Position numbers and translations under genes: made by a program. A stretch of 64,000 nt of DNA. Origin: Rhizobiaceae bacterium (GTDB taxonomy: Bacteria > Pseudomonadota > Alphaproteobacteria > Rhizobiales > Rhizobiaceae). Location: assembly GCA_028279875.1 (NCBI GenBank), contig JANQMU010000011.1, positions 62,001-126,000 of the forward strand, in the 5' to 3' direction. This document shows, piece after piece, positions 52,651-59,908 of the stretch. Under the pieces are notes generated by a model. That model saw only the letters and a list, made by a program, of their open reading frames with translations. It was not told the origin of the DNA and ran no database searches. Position 1 is the first letter of the stretch, and every line of letters begins with the position of its first letter.

Positions 52651-52977
52651 ATGACCGGCGAATGGATAGATGCATGCGCGACCGATGACATCGATGAAGA
52701 GGATGTCATCGCATTCCGGCATGACGGGCACGAATATGCGCTTTATCGCACCGACGACGACCGTTTTTTCGCAACGGACGGCCTGTGCACCCATGAGCAG
52801 GTCTCGCTTGCCGACGGCCTGGTCATGGGCAGCATCATCGAATGCCCCAAACACAACGGCCGCTTCGATTTCACCACCGGATTGACCCGCGGCGGCCCCG
52901 TCTGCGAACCCCTCAAAACCTATGAGACACAGGTGCGCGACGGGCGCCTGTTCGTCAAAACCGGTCAGGGCGGGTGA
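52651..52977 (+). CDS. Rieske-type [2Fe-2S] ferredoxin (MocE-like)
   Basis: 108 residues, a single Rieske domain. Cluster ligands are Cys46-x-His48 (CTH) and Cys65-x2-His68 (CPKH). It carries electrons from the reductase encoded downstream to the di-iron oxygenase upstream. Related to MocE and to nitrite-reductase small-subunit-like ferredoxins. Its stop codon overlaps the start of the reductase gene, so the two are coupled. Confidence 0.9.
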   Translation: MTGEWIDACATDDIDEEDVIAFRHDGHEYALYRTDDDRFFATDGLCTHEQVSLADGLVMGSIIECPKHNGRFDFTTGLTRGGPVCEPLKTYETQVRDGRLFVKTGQGG

Positions 52978-54197
52978 TGACGACGTCAGGCATGGTGATC
53001 ATCGGCGCCGGCGAAGCCGGGGGATGCGCGGCGGTGGCCATGCGCGAAGCCGGCTGGGACGGTCCGATCACCATCCTCGGCGACGAGCGCCATCCGCCCT
53101 ATGAAAGACCGCCGCTGTCGAAGGCGGCGATCACCGCCGAAACCATGCCGGACACCCGCCTGAGCGCCGAGGCCGGGCGATTTGAAGACCTTGAAATCGA
53201 TCATGTCGCAGACACCCGCGTTGCCCGTATTGACAGGTCTTCAAAGCGCATTCACATCCGCGACGGTGGAACGATCGGTTATGAAAGGTTGCTGCTGGCA
53301 ACCGGAGCGCAGGCGCGGCCATTATCCGTCGAGGGAGGCGAATACGCGCTGACCCTGCGGTCCCAGGAAGACGTATGGGCTCTGCGCCGGTTTTTCGGGC
53401 CGGGACGGCATGTGCTCATTGTCGGTGGCGGGTTGATCGGGTTGGAACTCGCGGCCAGCGCAAACGGCCTTGGAGCGACAGCAACGATCATTGAAAGCCA
53501 GGACCGGCTTCTTGCCCGCTCGGTTCGTCCGGATATCGCCAGGCGGATCGAGCGGACTCATCTGGAGCACGGCAACCGGTTTCGTTTCAACGCCGGCGTG
53601 GAGTTGGTGGAACGCACACGCGTCATTTTGAACACCGGAGAGCGCATCGACGGCGACATCGTGGTCGCAGCAATCGGGGCAAAGCCCGATGTCGCGCTGG
53701 CCGGCGCGGCCGGTCTGACGGTAACCGATGGCGTTTTGACGGATGAATGTCTGCGCACCAGCGATCCAGATATCTTCGCCTGTGGTGACTGCGCCGCAAC
53801 GGTGCACCGGCTGTTTTCCGGCACGCCGCAACGCATGGAAAGCTGGCAGGTCGCCCGCGATCAGGGCGCGCTTGCCGGGCGCAACATGGTTTTGCCGCCG
53901 GAACCGCAAAGCGCGGTGCCGTGGTTCTGGTCGGATCAGTATGACCGGCAGCTCCAGGTCGCGGGTCTCCCATTTCTCGGTGAAACGGTGGTGGAGCGCA
54001 GCCTGGGCGCTGACACCAGCCTGTATTTCTATTTGTCCGGCGACGGAACGTTGGTGGGTGCGGCGGCGTTCGGCCGGATGCGGCTTCTGGCAAAGGACAT
54101 GCTGATTTCACAGCGGCTGATTGCCGGAGCGATCAGGCCCGATGTAGCGCTTCTGGCCGCGCCGGACCGACGCCTGAAGACGCTGCTGGCGGCATGA
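52977..54197 (+). CDS. FAD-dependent ferredoxin reductase (MocF-like)
   Basis: About 406 residues of the pyridine-nucleotide-disulphide oxidoreductase family used in oxygenase systems. FAD-binding motif VIIGAGEAGGCAAVAMREAG at the N-terminus, central NAD motif VLIVGGGLIGLELAASANGL, and the C-terminal FAD motif TSDPDIFACGDCA. ATG at 52977 overlaps the ferredoxin stop by one base; GTG at 52974 is equally possible. It transfers electrons from NAD(P)H to the Rieske protein. Confidence 0.9.
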   Translation: MTTSGMVIIGAGEAGGCAAVAMREAGWDGPITILGDERHPPYERPPLSKAAITAETMPDTRLSAEAGRFEDLEIDHVADTRVARIDRSSKRIHIRDGGTIGYERLLLATGAQARPLSVEGGEYALTLRSQEDVWALRRFFGPGRHVLIVGGGLIGLELAASANGLGATATIIESQDRLLARSVRPDIARRIERTHLEHGNRFRFNAGVELVERTRVILNTGERIDGDIVVAAIGAKPDVALAGAAGLTVTDGVLTDECLRTSDPDIFACGDCAATVHRLFSGTPQRMESWQVARDQGALAGRNMVLPPEPQSAVPWFWSDQYDRQLQVAGLPFLGETVVERSLGADTSLYFYLSGDGTLVGAAAFGRMRLLAKDMLISQRLIAGAIRPDVALLAAPDRRLKTLLAA

Positions 54198-54205
54198 TGG
54201 AAAAG

Positions 54206-54225
54206 CGGGCGCGGAAGGGCGCCCG
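54206..54225 (+). other. Short intercistronic hairpin between reductase and PanB-like genes
   Basis: CGGGCGC (54206-54212) and GCGCCCG (54219-54225) form a 7-bp stem with a 6-base loop. There is no T run and a strong ribosome-binding site (GGGAGGA) follows, so it is unlikely to terminate transcription. Confidence 0.4.
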
Positions 54226-54239
54226 GCACGGGAGGAACA

Positions 54240-55043
54240 ATGGTGGACACGGCTCCAACGGTTGCGGATATGCTGGCCCTGAAGGGCAAGCGGCAACTCA
54301 CCAAACTGCGTGTTGAAACGATGGACGAAGCGGCTGCGGCGCATGCGGCGTCCATCGACATGCTTTCGGTCCCGCCGGAGTTGATTCTGCACGACGGGTT
54401 TCGGGACGCCTGTCCGTCACCCTTCGTCGTCGGCGGGCTTGAGCCCGGTCTCTTCATCACCGAGGAGGACTATCTGCGCATCGCCTTCAAGCTGCTCAAT
54501 GCCGGGGCTAGCGCGGTCTATTGCGGGGCCAGCCTGCCTGTCGTCAGGCGCCTTCGCGACGAGGGCGTTCCGGTGGTCGGCCATGTTGGTCTGATCCCCT
54601 CGCGGCGCACCTGGACCGGCGGCTTCAAGGCGGTGGGCAAGACCTGTGAGAGTGCGTTGTCCGTCCTGGAACAGACCAGAGCGCTGGAAGAAGCCGGCGC
54701 ATTTGCAGCCGAGATCGAAGTTGTGCCGCCGGCTGTTGCCGAGGCGATTTCAAAACGCACTTCCATGCTGATGATCTCGATGGGCGCCGGCGCCGGGTGC
54801 GACGCCCAGTATCTGTTTGCCTGTGACGTTCTGGGCACCCATGACAGCCACTATCCGCGCCACGCCCGAAAATATCGCGATCTGCTTTCCGAATATGACA
54901 GATTGCAGACCATAAGAGTGGAGGCCTTTCGGGAGTTTGCCGCGGATGTCGCGTCAGCGGAATTTCCCGGCGAGGAACATCTGGTGCAGATTGCACAACC
55001 GGAACTGCAGCGGTTCCTGAAGGAAATCGACCGGACCGGCTGA
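54240..55043 (+). CDS. PanB-like (ketopantoate hydroxymethyltransferase-fold) protein, atypical
   Basis: 267 residues aligning with PanB along its length: VPVVGHVGLIPSRRTWTGGF (111-130) corresponds to the GHLGLTP region, AEIEVVP (157-163) holds the equivalent of the catalytic glutamate (Glu160), and GEEHL near the C-terminus is shared. The magnesium-ligand aspartates of PanB (in VGDS and ADLPF motifs) and the lysine of VKIEGG are not found at the expected positions (residues about 40-100 differ). So it is unlikely to be the pantothenate enzyme; no panC is nearby. It may act on a one-carbon unit or do another aldol-type reaction for this locus (speculative). Confidence 0.75.
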   Translation: MVDTAPTVADMLALKGKRQLTKLRVETMDEAAAAHAASIDMLSVPPELILHDGFRDACPSPFVVGGLEPGLFITEEDYLRIAFKLLNAGASAVYCGASLPVVRRLRDEGVPVVGHVGLIPSRRTWTGGFKAVGKTCESALSVLEQTRALEEAGAFAAEIEVVPPAVAEAISKRTSMLMISMGAGAGCDAQYLFACDVLGTHDSHYPRHARKYRDLLSEYDRLQTIRVEAFREFAADVASAEFPGEEHLVQIAQPELQRFLKEIDRTG

Positions 55044-55085
55044 TCTGAGCGACCAAAGGAATACGTGTTTAACCGGGAGGAAAAA

Positions 55086-56162
55086 ATGCCGAAATGGCGG
55101 ATAGCCGGGATCAATTTTGATCATATGCACATGGGCGATCTTCTGAGAATGGCCCATGAACACCCCGACGCCGAGATTGTCGGCATTTACGACAAATCGC
55201 CGGAGAAGATGGCGCAGGCCATTGCCGATTTCGCGATTGCCGATGCCGCTGTTTTCACCGACCTCGATGCCTGTATCGAGCAGACCCGGCCGGATCTGGC
55301 AATCCTCTGCGCCGCGACGGCCGAACATGCCGAGCATGTCGAAGCCCTTTCAAAACACCCGGTCCACATCCATGTGGAAAAGCCCTTTGCCGCGTCCGTT
55401 TCCGAAGCGCGGCGGATGATCGCGGCCATGGAGGGCACCGGCAGGCTGATGGCCATCAACTGGCCGCTTGCCTGGTATCCCAGCCACAATACCTGCAAGC
55501 GGCTGATCGATGACGGCCTGATCGGCGATCTCGTCGAGGTACATTTTTACGATGGCAATCGCGGCCCGCTCTACCATCTGGCCGACAAGGTGGAGGTCAC
55601 GCCGGAAGAGGTCGAGCGCCGCAAGCCCGACTCCTGGTGGTACAAAAAGGCCTCCGGAGGCGGCAGCCTGCTGGATTATCTCGGCTATGGCGCAACGCTC
55701 GGGACCTGGTTCATGAATGGCGAGGCGCCGCTGGAGGTCACCAGCGTCGTCGATGAGACGCCCGGGATCGAGGTCGACCAGCATTCGATCACCATATGCC
55801 GATATCGCCGCGGGCTGTCCAAGATGGAAACCCGGTGGGGAACATTCACCGATCCGTGGACGACCCAGCCGCAGCCGAAATGCGGCTTTGTCGTGGTCGG
55901 CACGGACGGCACGATCTCCAGCTATGATTATGATGATTTTGTCACCGTGCAGACGCGCGACAATCCGGAACAGGCGCCGGTGCCGGTGGATCGGTTACAG
56001 GACGGAAAGACCAATCCGATCGAATATCTGCTCGGCTGCATCGAGCGAGGCGAACCGGTGCGCGGTCCGCTGTCGCCCGAACTCAGCCTGACCGCCCAGC
56101 GCATCGTCGACACGGCGGCCCTGTCGGCGCAGCAAAAGAGGACGTTGGAGCTGGTCGCGTGA
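55086..56162 (+). CDS. Gfo/Idh/MocA-family oxidoreductase, divergent cofactor loop
   Basis: 358 residues. The EKP signature is present (VHIHVEKPFAASVSEA), but the first Rossmann loop reads AGINFDHMHMGDLL in place of G-x-G-x2-G, so cofactor binding may differ. Start ATG at 55086 follows GGGAGG (55075-55080). It overlaps the next oxidoreductase gene by 4 bases (GTGA), so the pair is coupled and may work on successive or complementary steps. Confidence 0.82.
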   Translation: MPKWRIAGINFDHMHMGDLLRMAHEHPDAEIVGIYDKSPEKMAQAIADFAIADAAVFTDLDACIEQTRPDLAILCAATAEHAEHVEALSKHPVHIHVEKPFAASVSEARRMIAAMEGTGRLMAINWPLAWYPSHNTCKRLIDDGLIGDLVEVHFYDGNRGPLYHLADKVEVTPEEVERRKPDSWWYKKASGGGSLLDYLGYGATLGTWFMNGEAPLEVTSVVDETPGIEVDQHSITICRYRRGLSKMETRWGTFTDPWTTQPQPKCGFVVVGTDGTISSYDYDDFVTVQTRDNPEQAPVPVDRLQDGKTNPIEYLLGCIERGEPVRGPLSPELSLTAQRIVDTAALSAQQKRTLELVA

Positions 56163-57286
56163 GCGCGGCGACGGACGGCGGCACCCCCGACGCCGACACC
56201 TATGCCCTGAGGACAAATAAGGTCGAAGCCGTTGCGGCGCCGGAACTGGACTATCGGCCCCCGGCGCCCAAGCGATACACCCCCAAAATAGCTCTGATCG
56301 GCGCCGGCGGGATCGCGCCGGCCCATCTGGACGCCTATCGCCAGGCGGGATTTGACGTTGCGGCAATCTGCGACCGGACGCTATCAAAGGCCACGACCCT
56401 GCGCGATGCGACTTTCCCCGCCGCGGCCGCAACCGACAGGCTCGGCGATGTGCTGGACGATCCCGCCATCGACGTGGTCGACATCACCACTCACCCGGCC
56501 GAACGGGTTGCGCTCATCGAGCAGTCGCTGAAGGCTGGCAAACATGTCCTGTCGCAGAAACCCTTCGTGCTGGATCTTGATATTGGCGAGCGCCTGATAC
56601 GGCTTGCCGCCGACAATGGGGTCAGGTTGGCGGTCAACCAGAATGGCCGCTGGGCACCGCATCTGGCCTATATGCGCGAGGCCGTCAGAACCGGACTCAT
56701 CGGCGACCTGATCGGCTGTCACGTCAGCATCCACTGGGACCATAGCTGGATCAAGGGGACCGCATTCGAGGCGATCGACGATCTGATCTTCTACGATTTC
56801 GCCATCCACTGGTTCGATTTCCTGGCAAGCGTCGCCGGCGACCGGCTGCGCTCGGTCTATGCCATGACGGCGCGGGCGCGGGGACAGGAGGTCGCGCCGC
56901 CCCTGCTGGCGGAATGCCTTGTTCGCCTCGACGGCGGACAGGCCTCGCTGGTGTTCGACGCCGCAACCCGGTTCGGGCCGGGCGATACGACCTACATCGC
57001 CGGCACCCGGGGCAGCCTGACAAGCGCCGGGCCCGACCTTGGCCAGCAGCAGGTGACGCTGACGACCGAAGCGGGCAGGGCGGTGCCGGACCTGGAAGGC
57101 CAATGGTTCAATGACGGCTTTCGCGGCGCCATGGGCGAACTGCTCTGCGCCGTCGAGGAGGATCGTGAACCGCTCAATGCGGCCTCCGGCAATCTTCTGA
57201 GCCTGGGGCTTGCGTTCAGCGCCATCGAGTCGGCCCGAACAGGAACCGAGATCGAAATCTCGGCGGTCCGGCGATTGCCGGGTTGA
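56159..57286 (+). CDS. Gfo/Idh/MocA-family oxidoreductase
   Basis: 375 residues from GTG at 56159. After a 40-residue leader with no clear function, the Rossmann motif is ALIGAGGIAPAHLDAYRQAG; the usual EKP is QKP here (HVLSQKPFVLD), which occurs in part of the family. The C-terminal domain is of standard length. Probably oxidises a sugar or cyclitol hydroxyl with NAD(P). A 114-base gap without recognisable features separates it from the next gene. Confidence 0.83.
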   Translation: MSAATDGGTPDADTYALRTNKVEAVAAPELDYRPPAPKRYTPKIALIGAGGIAPAHLDAYRQAGFDVAAICDRTLSKATTLRDATFPAAAATDRLGDVLDDPAIDVVDITTHPAERVALIEQSLKAGKHVLSQKPFVLDLDIGERLIRLAADNGVRLAVNQNGRWAPHLAYMREAVRTGLIGDLIGCHVSIHWDHSWIKGTAFEAIDDLIFYDFAIHWFDFLASVAGDRLRSVYAMTARARGQEVAPPLLAECLVRLDGGQASLVFDAATRFGPGDTTYIAGTRGSLTSAGPDLGQQQVTLTTEAGRAVPDLEGQWFNDGFRGAMGELLCAVEEDREPLNAASGNLLSLGLAFSAIESARTGTEIEISAVRRLPG

Positions 57287-57400
57287 TCGCCCATCGGCGC
57301 TGCAAACTCGCGCCGCGCCCGCGTTGCGCTGTCCCTGGATCTCATCCATAAACGGAACCGGCCTTTTCGGACAGCCGGAATTCCGTTGGAAAGGGGCATC

Positions 57401-58096
57401 ATGACCACACCGGTCAGCGTCATCGGGAACGGTGGGATCGGCCGCCCGATCATCGCCTATCTGCGGTCGTGCTCTGACTACGGGCTTGGCGCCGTTCTCA
57501 CCCGCAGCGGTCGTATGGCCGACACCGATGCTTTTTTTGAAACGGCCGCGGACATCGTGATCGATTCCGCCGGTCCCGAAGCACTGCGCCGGTTCGGGCC
57601 GCAAATCCTGGAGCAATCCGAAGTGTGGACGGTCAGCGCCAGTGCGCTGGCCGATCCCGATTTCCATGGTCGAATGCTTGAAGCATCCGCAACGAACGGT
57701 CATCGGTTGCGGCTTTTCTCCGACTGGTTTGCGGTCGCGGATCACAGCGTGCCGGGCTACAAGGCGACCGTCCATTTCCACGCGGCGCGGCCGGGGCTTG
57801 CGTCCGAGCCGGGGGTCGTATTCGAAGGCCCCCTCAGAGACGCCGCGCGGATTTATCCCAACGAGGTCAATTCTGTCGTTGCCGCAGCGCTTTGCGGACC
57901 CGGCATCGACAGGGCCACCATCGAATTGATCAGCTCCGGCGGCGAACATTTCATCAGCGCTGACATTGACACCGGTTACAGCCGGGTTTCATCCAGGGTT
58001 GAATTCACCCCGGCGACGGCGGATGCCATCCACCCGACGGCCGCCGCGATCATTGCAGCGCTGGAGCGGCGCAGACGTTGCGTCGTTTATGGGTAA
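57401..58096 (+). CDS. Aspartate-dehydrogenase-like (DUF108) oxidoreductase
   Basis: 231 residues. N-terminal nucleotide motif VSVIGNGGIGRPIIAYL, mid-region SASALADPDFHGRMLEAS, and a C-terminal domain (YPNEVNSVVAAALCGPGIDR) like L-aspartate dehydrogenases of the NadX type. That family releases or adds ammonia on an amino acid; no nadA or nadC is next door, so a role in handling an amino group of the locus substrate is possible (inference). Start ATG at 57401 follows AAGGGG. It ends 8 bases from the convergent asparaginase gene. Confidence 0.75.
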   Translation: MTTPVSVIGNGGIGRPIIAYLRSCSDYGLGAVLTRSGRMADTDAFFETAADIVIDSAGPEALRRFGPQILEQSEVWTVSASALADPDFHGRMLEASATNGHRLRLFSDWFAVADHSVPGYKATVHFHAARPGLASEPGVVFEGPLRDAARIYPNEVNSVVAAALCGPGIDRATIELISSGGEHFISADIDTGYSRVSSRVEFTPATADAIHPTAAAIIAALERRRRCVVYG

Positions 58097-58104
58097 GGTC
58101 CGGC

Positions 58105-59244
58105 TCAGCGATACAGTTCTTCAAACAGTGCTTGGAGACGTTGCCGGTCGTTGCCATATTTCATGAGCCCCACCATCAGCAGGAGACGGGCTTTCTCAGC
58201 CGGCAGATCACCGGCAAGAATGACGCCGTGCTTCTGGAGTTCAGCGCCGCCGCCCAGGTCACCATAGATGGGTTCGACGGCGCCATTGGCGACACTGGTA
58301 GCGATCACCACGGGCAGCCGCTGTTCGATGGCTTCGAGCATGGCCTCGTAGGTGTCCTTGTTGACATTGCCCGCCCCGACGCCTTCCACCACGATACCAT
58401 GGGCCCCGGTCTCGAGCGCATAGCGAATGAACCGACCATCCGATCCTGAATAGTCCTTGAAAATGGGGATGTTCGGCACGACGGCTGCATGATCGCTCGG
58501 CAGCGTCACATGAACCCTCTGGACCGGTTCGTTGAACTGGATGACCTGGCCGTTTGACATGTAACCGAGATAGCCTTTTTCACCTGAAGTGAAGGCCTGC
58601 ACATTGGTGGTCTGCGACTTGCGCACATTGCGTGCCGCATTGATATAGCGGTTCAGGGTGACGGTAACGCCCCAGTTTTTTTCGGTCGATGAAATGACCT
58701 GACGAACGGCATTGAGGATGTTCGCAGGTCCGTCCGGATCGGAACTTGACGCCGGTCGCAGCGCGCCGGTGAAGACAACGGGCTTATGGGATGTCAGCAG
58801 CACATCCAGCAGGAACGCCGCCTCGGCCATCGTGTCGGTACCGTGGGTGATGACGGCGCCGGTGATGTCGTCGCGCTGCAGCATGTGCCTGACCACGCAG
58901 TGGAGGTGCAGCCAGTCGGCCGGCGCCATTTGCGACGAATCCACATTCATTAGATCCCTCAGCTCGACGCGGGCGATTATTGCAAGACCGGGAACGGATT
59001 GGACAAGCTGGGCACCTGCCACTGCCGGAACCGCACCGGCTGAGCGACAATCGGTCTTCTCGGCGATTGTCCCGCCGGTCGTGATGATCGCGACGAGCGG
59101 CAGGTCACTCGAAGCCGGTTCGCTCATGGCATGGGCGTTGCCGGCATGTGCAGCCGGAGCGACAAACAACGGCAGGATAACCAGGCCGTAAACGGCAGTT
59201 CTGCGCCACAGGCCAAAGATTGATCCGCTGGTGAACGCGGTCAT
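58105..59244 (-). CDS. ansB: Type II (periplasmic) L-asparaginase
   Basis: 379 residues from the ATG at 59244, which gives a convincing signal peptide (GLWRRTAVYGLVILPLFVAP, then AAHAG). Active-site threonine motif IITTGGTIAEK and second motif GAVITHGTDTMAEAAFLLD are intact, as is the VFTGALRPASSSDPDGPANI region. Hydrolyses asparagine to aspartate and ammonia in the periplasm. Longer in-frame starts at 59307 and 59415 are possible but would bury the signal peptide. Convergent with the aspartate-dehydrogenase-like gene. Confidence 0.88.
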   Translation of the reverse strand: MTAFTSGSIFGLWRRTAVYGLVILPLFVAPAAHAGNAHAMSEPASSDLPLVAIITTGGTIAEKTDCRSAGAVPAVAGAQLVQSVPGLAIIARVELRDLMNVDSSQMAPADWLHLHCVVRHMLQRDDITGAVITHGTDTMAEAAFLLDVLLTSHKPVVFTGALRPASSSDPDGPANILNAVRQVISSTEKNWGVTVTLNRYINAARNVRKSQTTNVQAFTSGEKGYLGYMSNGQVIQFNEPVQRVHVTLPSDHAAVVPNIPIFKDYSGSDGRFIRYALETGAHGIVVEGVGAGNVNKDTYEAMLEAIEQRLPVVIATSVANGAVEPIYGDLGGGAELQKHGVILAGDLPAEKARLLLMVGLMKYGNDRQRLQALFEELYR

Positions 59245-59628
59245 GACTGCTGGAGGAAAAGACACCGGGTGAACCCTCGTTGAATTGATGATTTTGCGGC
59301 CGGCCATGACAAAGCCTGCTTCACCCCGATCCGGATAACGCACAATCTTTCTGACGGAGTTCCCGCAAGGGATGCGTATACTGCCCTTGTTCCAAGTCCC
59401 TGGCCGCCATCCCACATCAGGTCTGCCTGCGAAAGCTATATCAGTTAAATCACCTGCCGGGAGAATTTTCTCATGCGGCCAACACCATTTGTTCGGATCT
59501 CCATTGATAGATCAGGGTTGTTAGGTAAATATCTGAAATAAAGAGATAAATTGTAGAAGATCGATACCGACATGCAGGGCAGGCCGATGCGACTCCGCCC
59601 ATGCCGTAATGTTGGCCTCAAACTCCCG
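59245..59628. other. Intergenic stretch without a recognised gene
   Basis: Up to 59415 the minus strand stays open in the asparaginase frame, so part may be a longer 5' end of that gene. From about 59515 to 59560 the sequence is AT-rich (for example TTAGGTAAATATCTGAAATA) and may hold the asparaginase promoter, but I could not pick convincing -35 and -10 hexamers. Nothing else is recognisable. Confidence 0.4.
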
Positions 59629-59648
59629 ACGGGTCTCCGCAGACCCGT
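59629..59648. other. Perfect 8-bp hairpin upstream of the isomerase promoter
   Basis: ACGGGTCT (59629-59636) and AGACCCGT (59641-59648) pair perfectly around a CCGC loop. It ends two bases before a -35 hexamer. No T run on either strand, so it is not a standard terminator; it could be a protein-binding palindrome. Confidence 0.4.
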
Positions 59649-59650
59649 GC

Positions 59651-59679
59651 TTGACAGCCCCCATGTCAACGAATACTCT
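59651..59679 (+). promoter_or_regulatory. Sigma-70-type promoter for the isomerase-ABC operon
   Basis: TTGACA at 59651-59656, a 17-base spacer, and TACTCT at 59674-59679 (matches TATAAT at the first two and last positions). Transcription would begin near 59686, leaving a leader of about 220 bases before the start codon at 59909. Confidence 0.55.
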
Positions 59680-59682
59680 CGA

Positions 59683-59727
59683 AATTGGTTATAACAAATT
59701 AGGATCAGACAATTGGTCTTAATTGGT
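59683..59727. promoter_or_regulatory. AATTGGT repeats overlapping the transcription start, putative GntR-type operator
   Basis: AATTGGT occurs at 59683-59689, 59711-59717 and 59721-59727 (spacings 28 and 10), with a further ATTGGT at 59753. The half-site resembles operators of FadR-branch GntR regulators such as LldR (known). No such regulator lies in the window. The position just downstream of the promoter suits repression. Confidence 0.45.
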
Positions 59728-59908
59728 CGGTTCGAGCCCTGACGGACGATCGATTGGTGCTGGTGTGCCCCGTTCCGGGCATCATGTGAATGCCGGGCCG
59801 CAACCGGGGGAGGTCTTTCGTTTTGACGCCATGGTTCTTCGACGGCAATGCGGACCGCACGGCCCCTGATCCTCAGGCGGCGTGCCGGCCGGTCGCGGGA
59901 AGCAGCCG

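Noticed and set aside
54240-55043. Annotation as the pantothenate biosynthesis gene panB
   Set aside because: Key metal and substrate residues are missing and there is no panC or panD nearby; the operon is catabolic in character.
59629-59648. Rho-independent terminator for the asparaginase or isomerase transcript
   Set aside because: The 8-bp hairpin has no T run on either strand and lies upstream of both genes' starts rather than after a stop.
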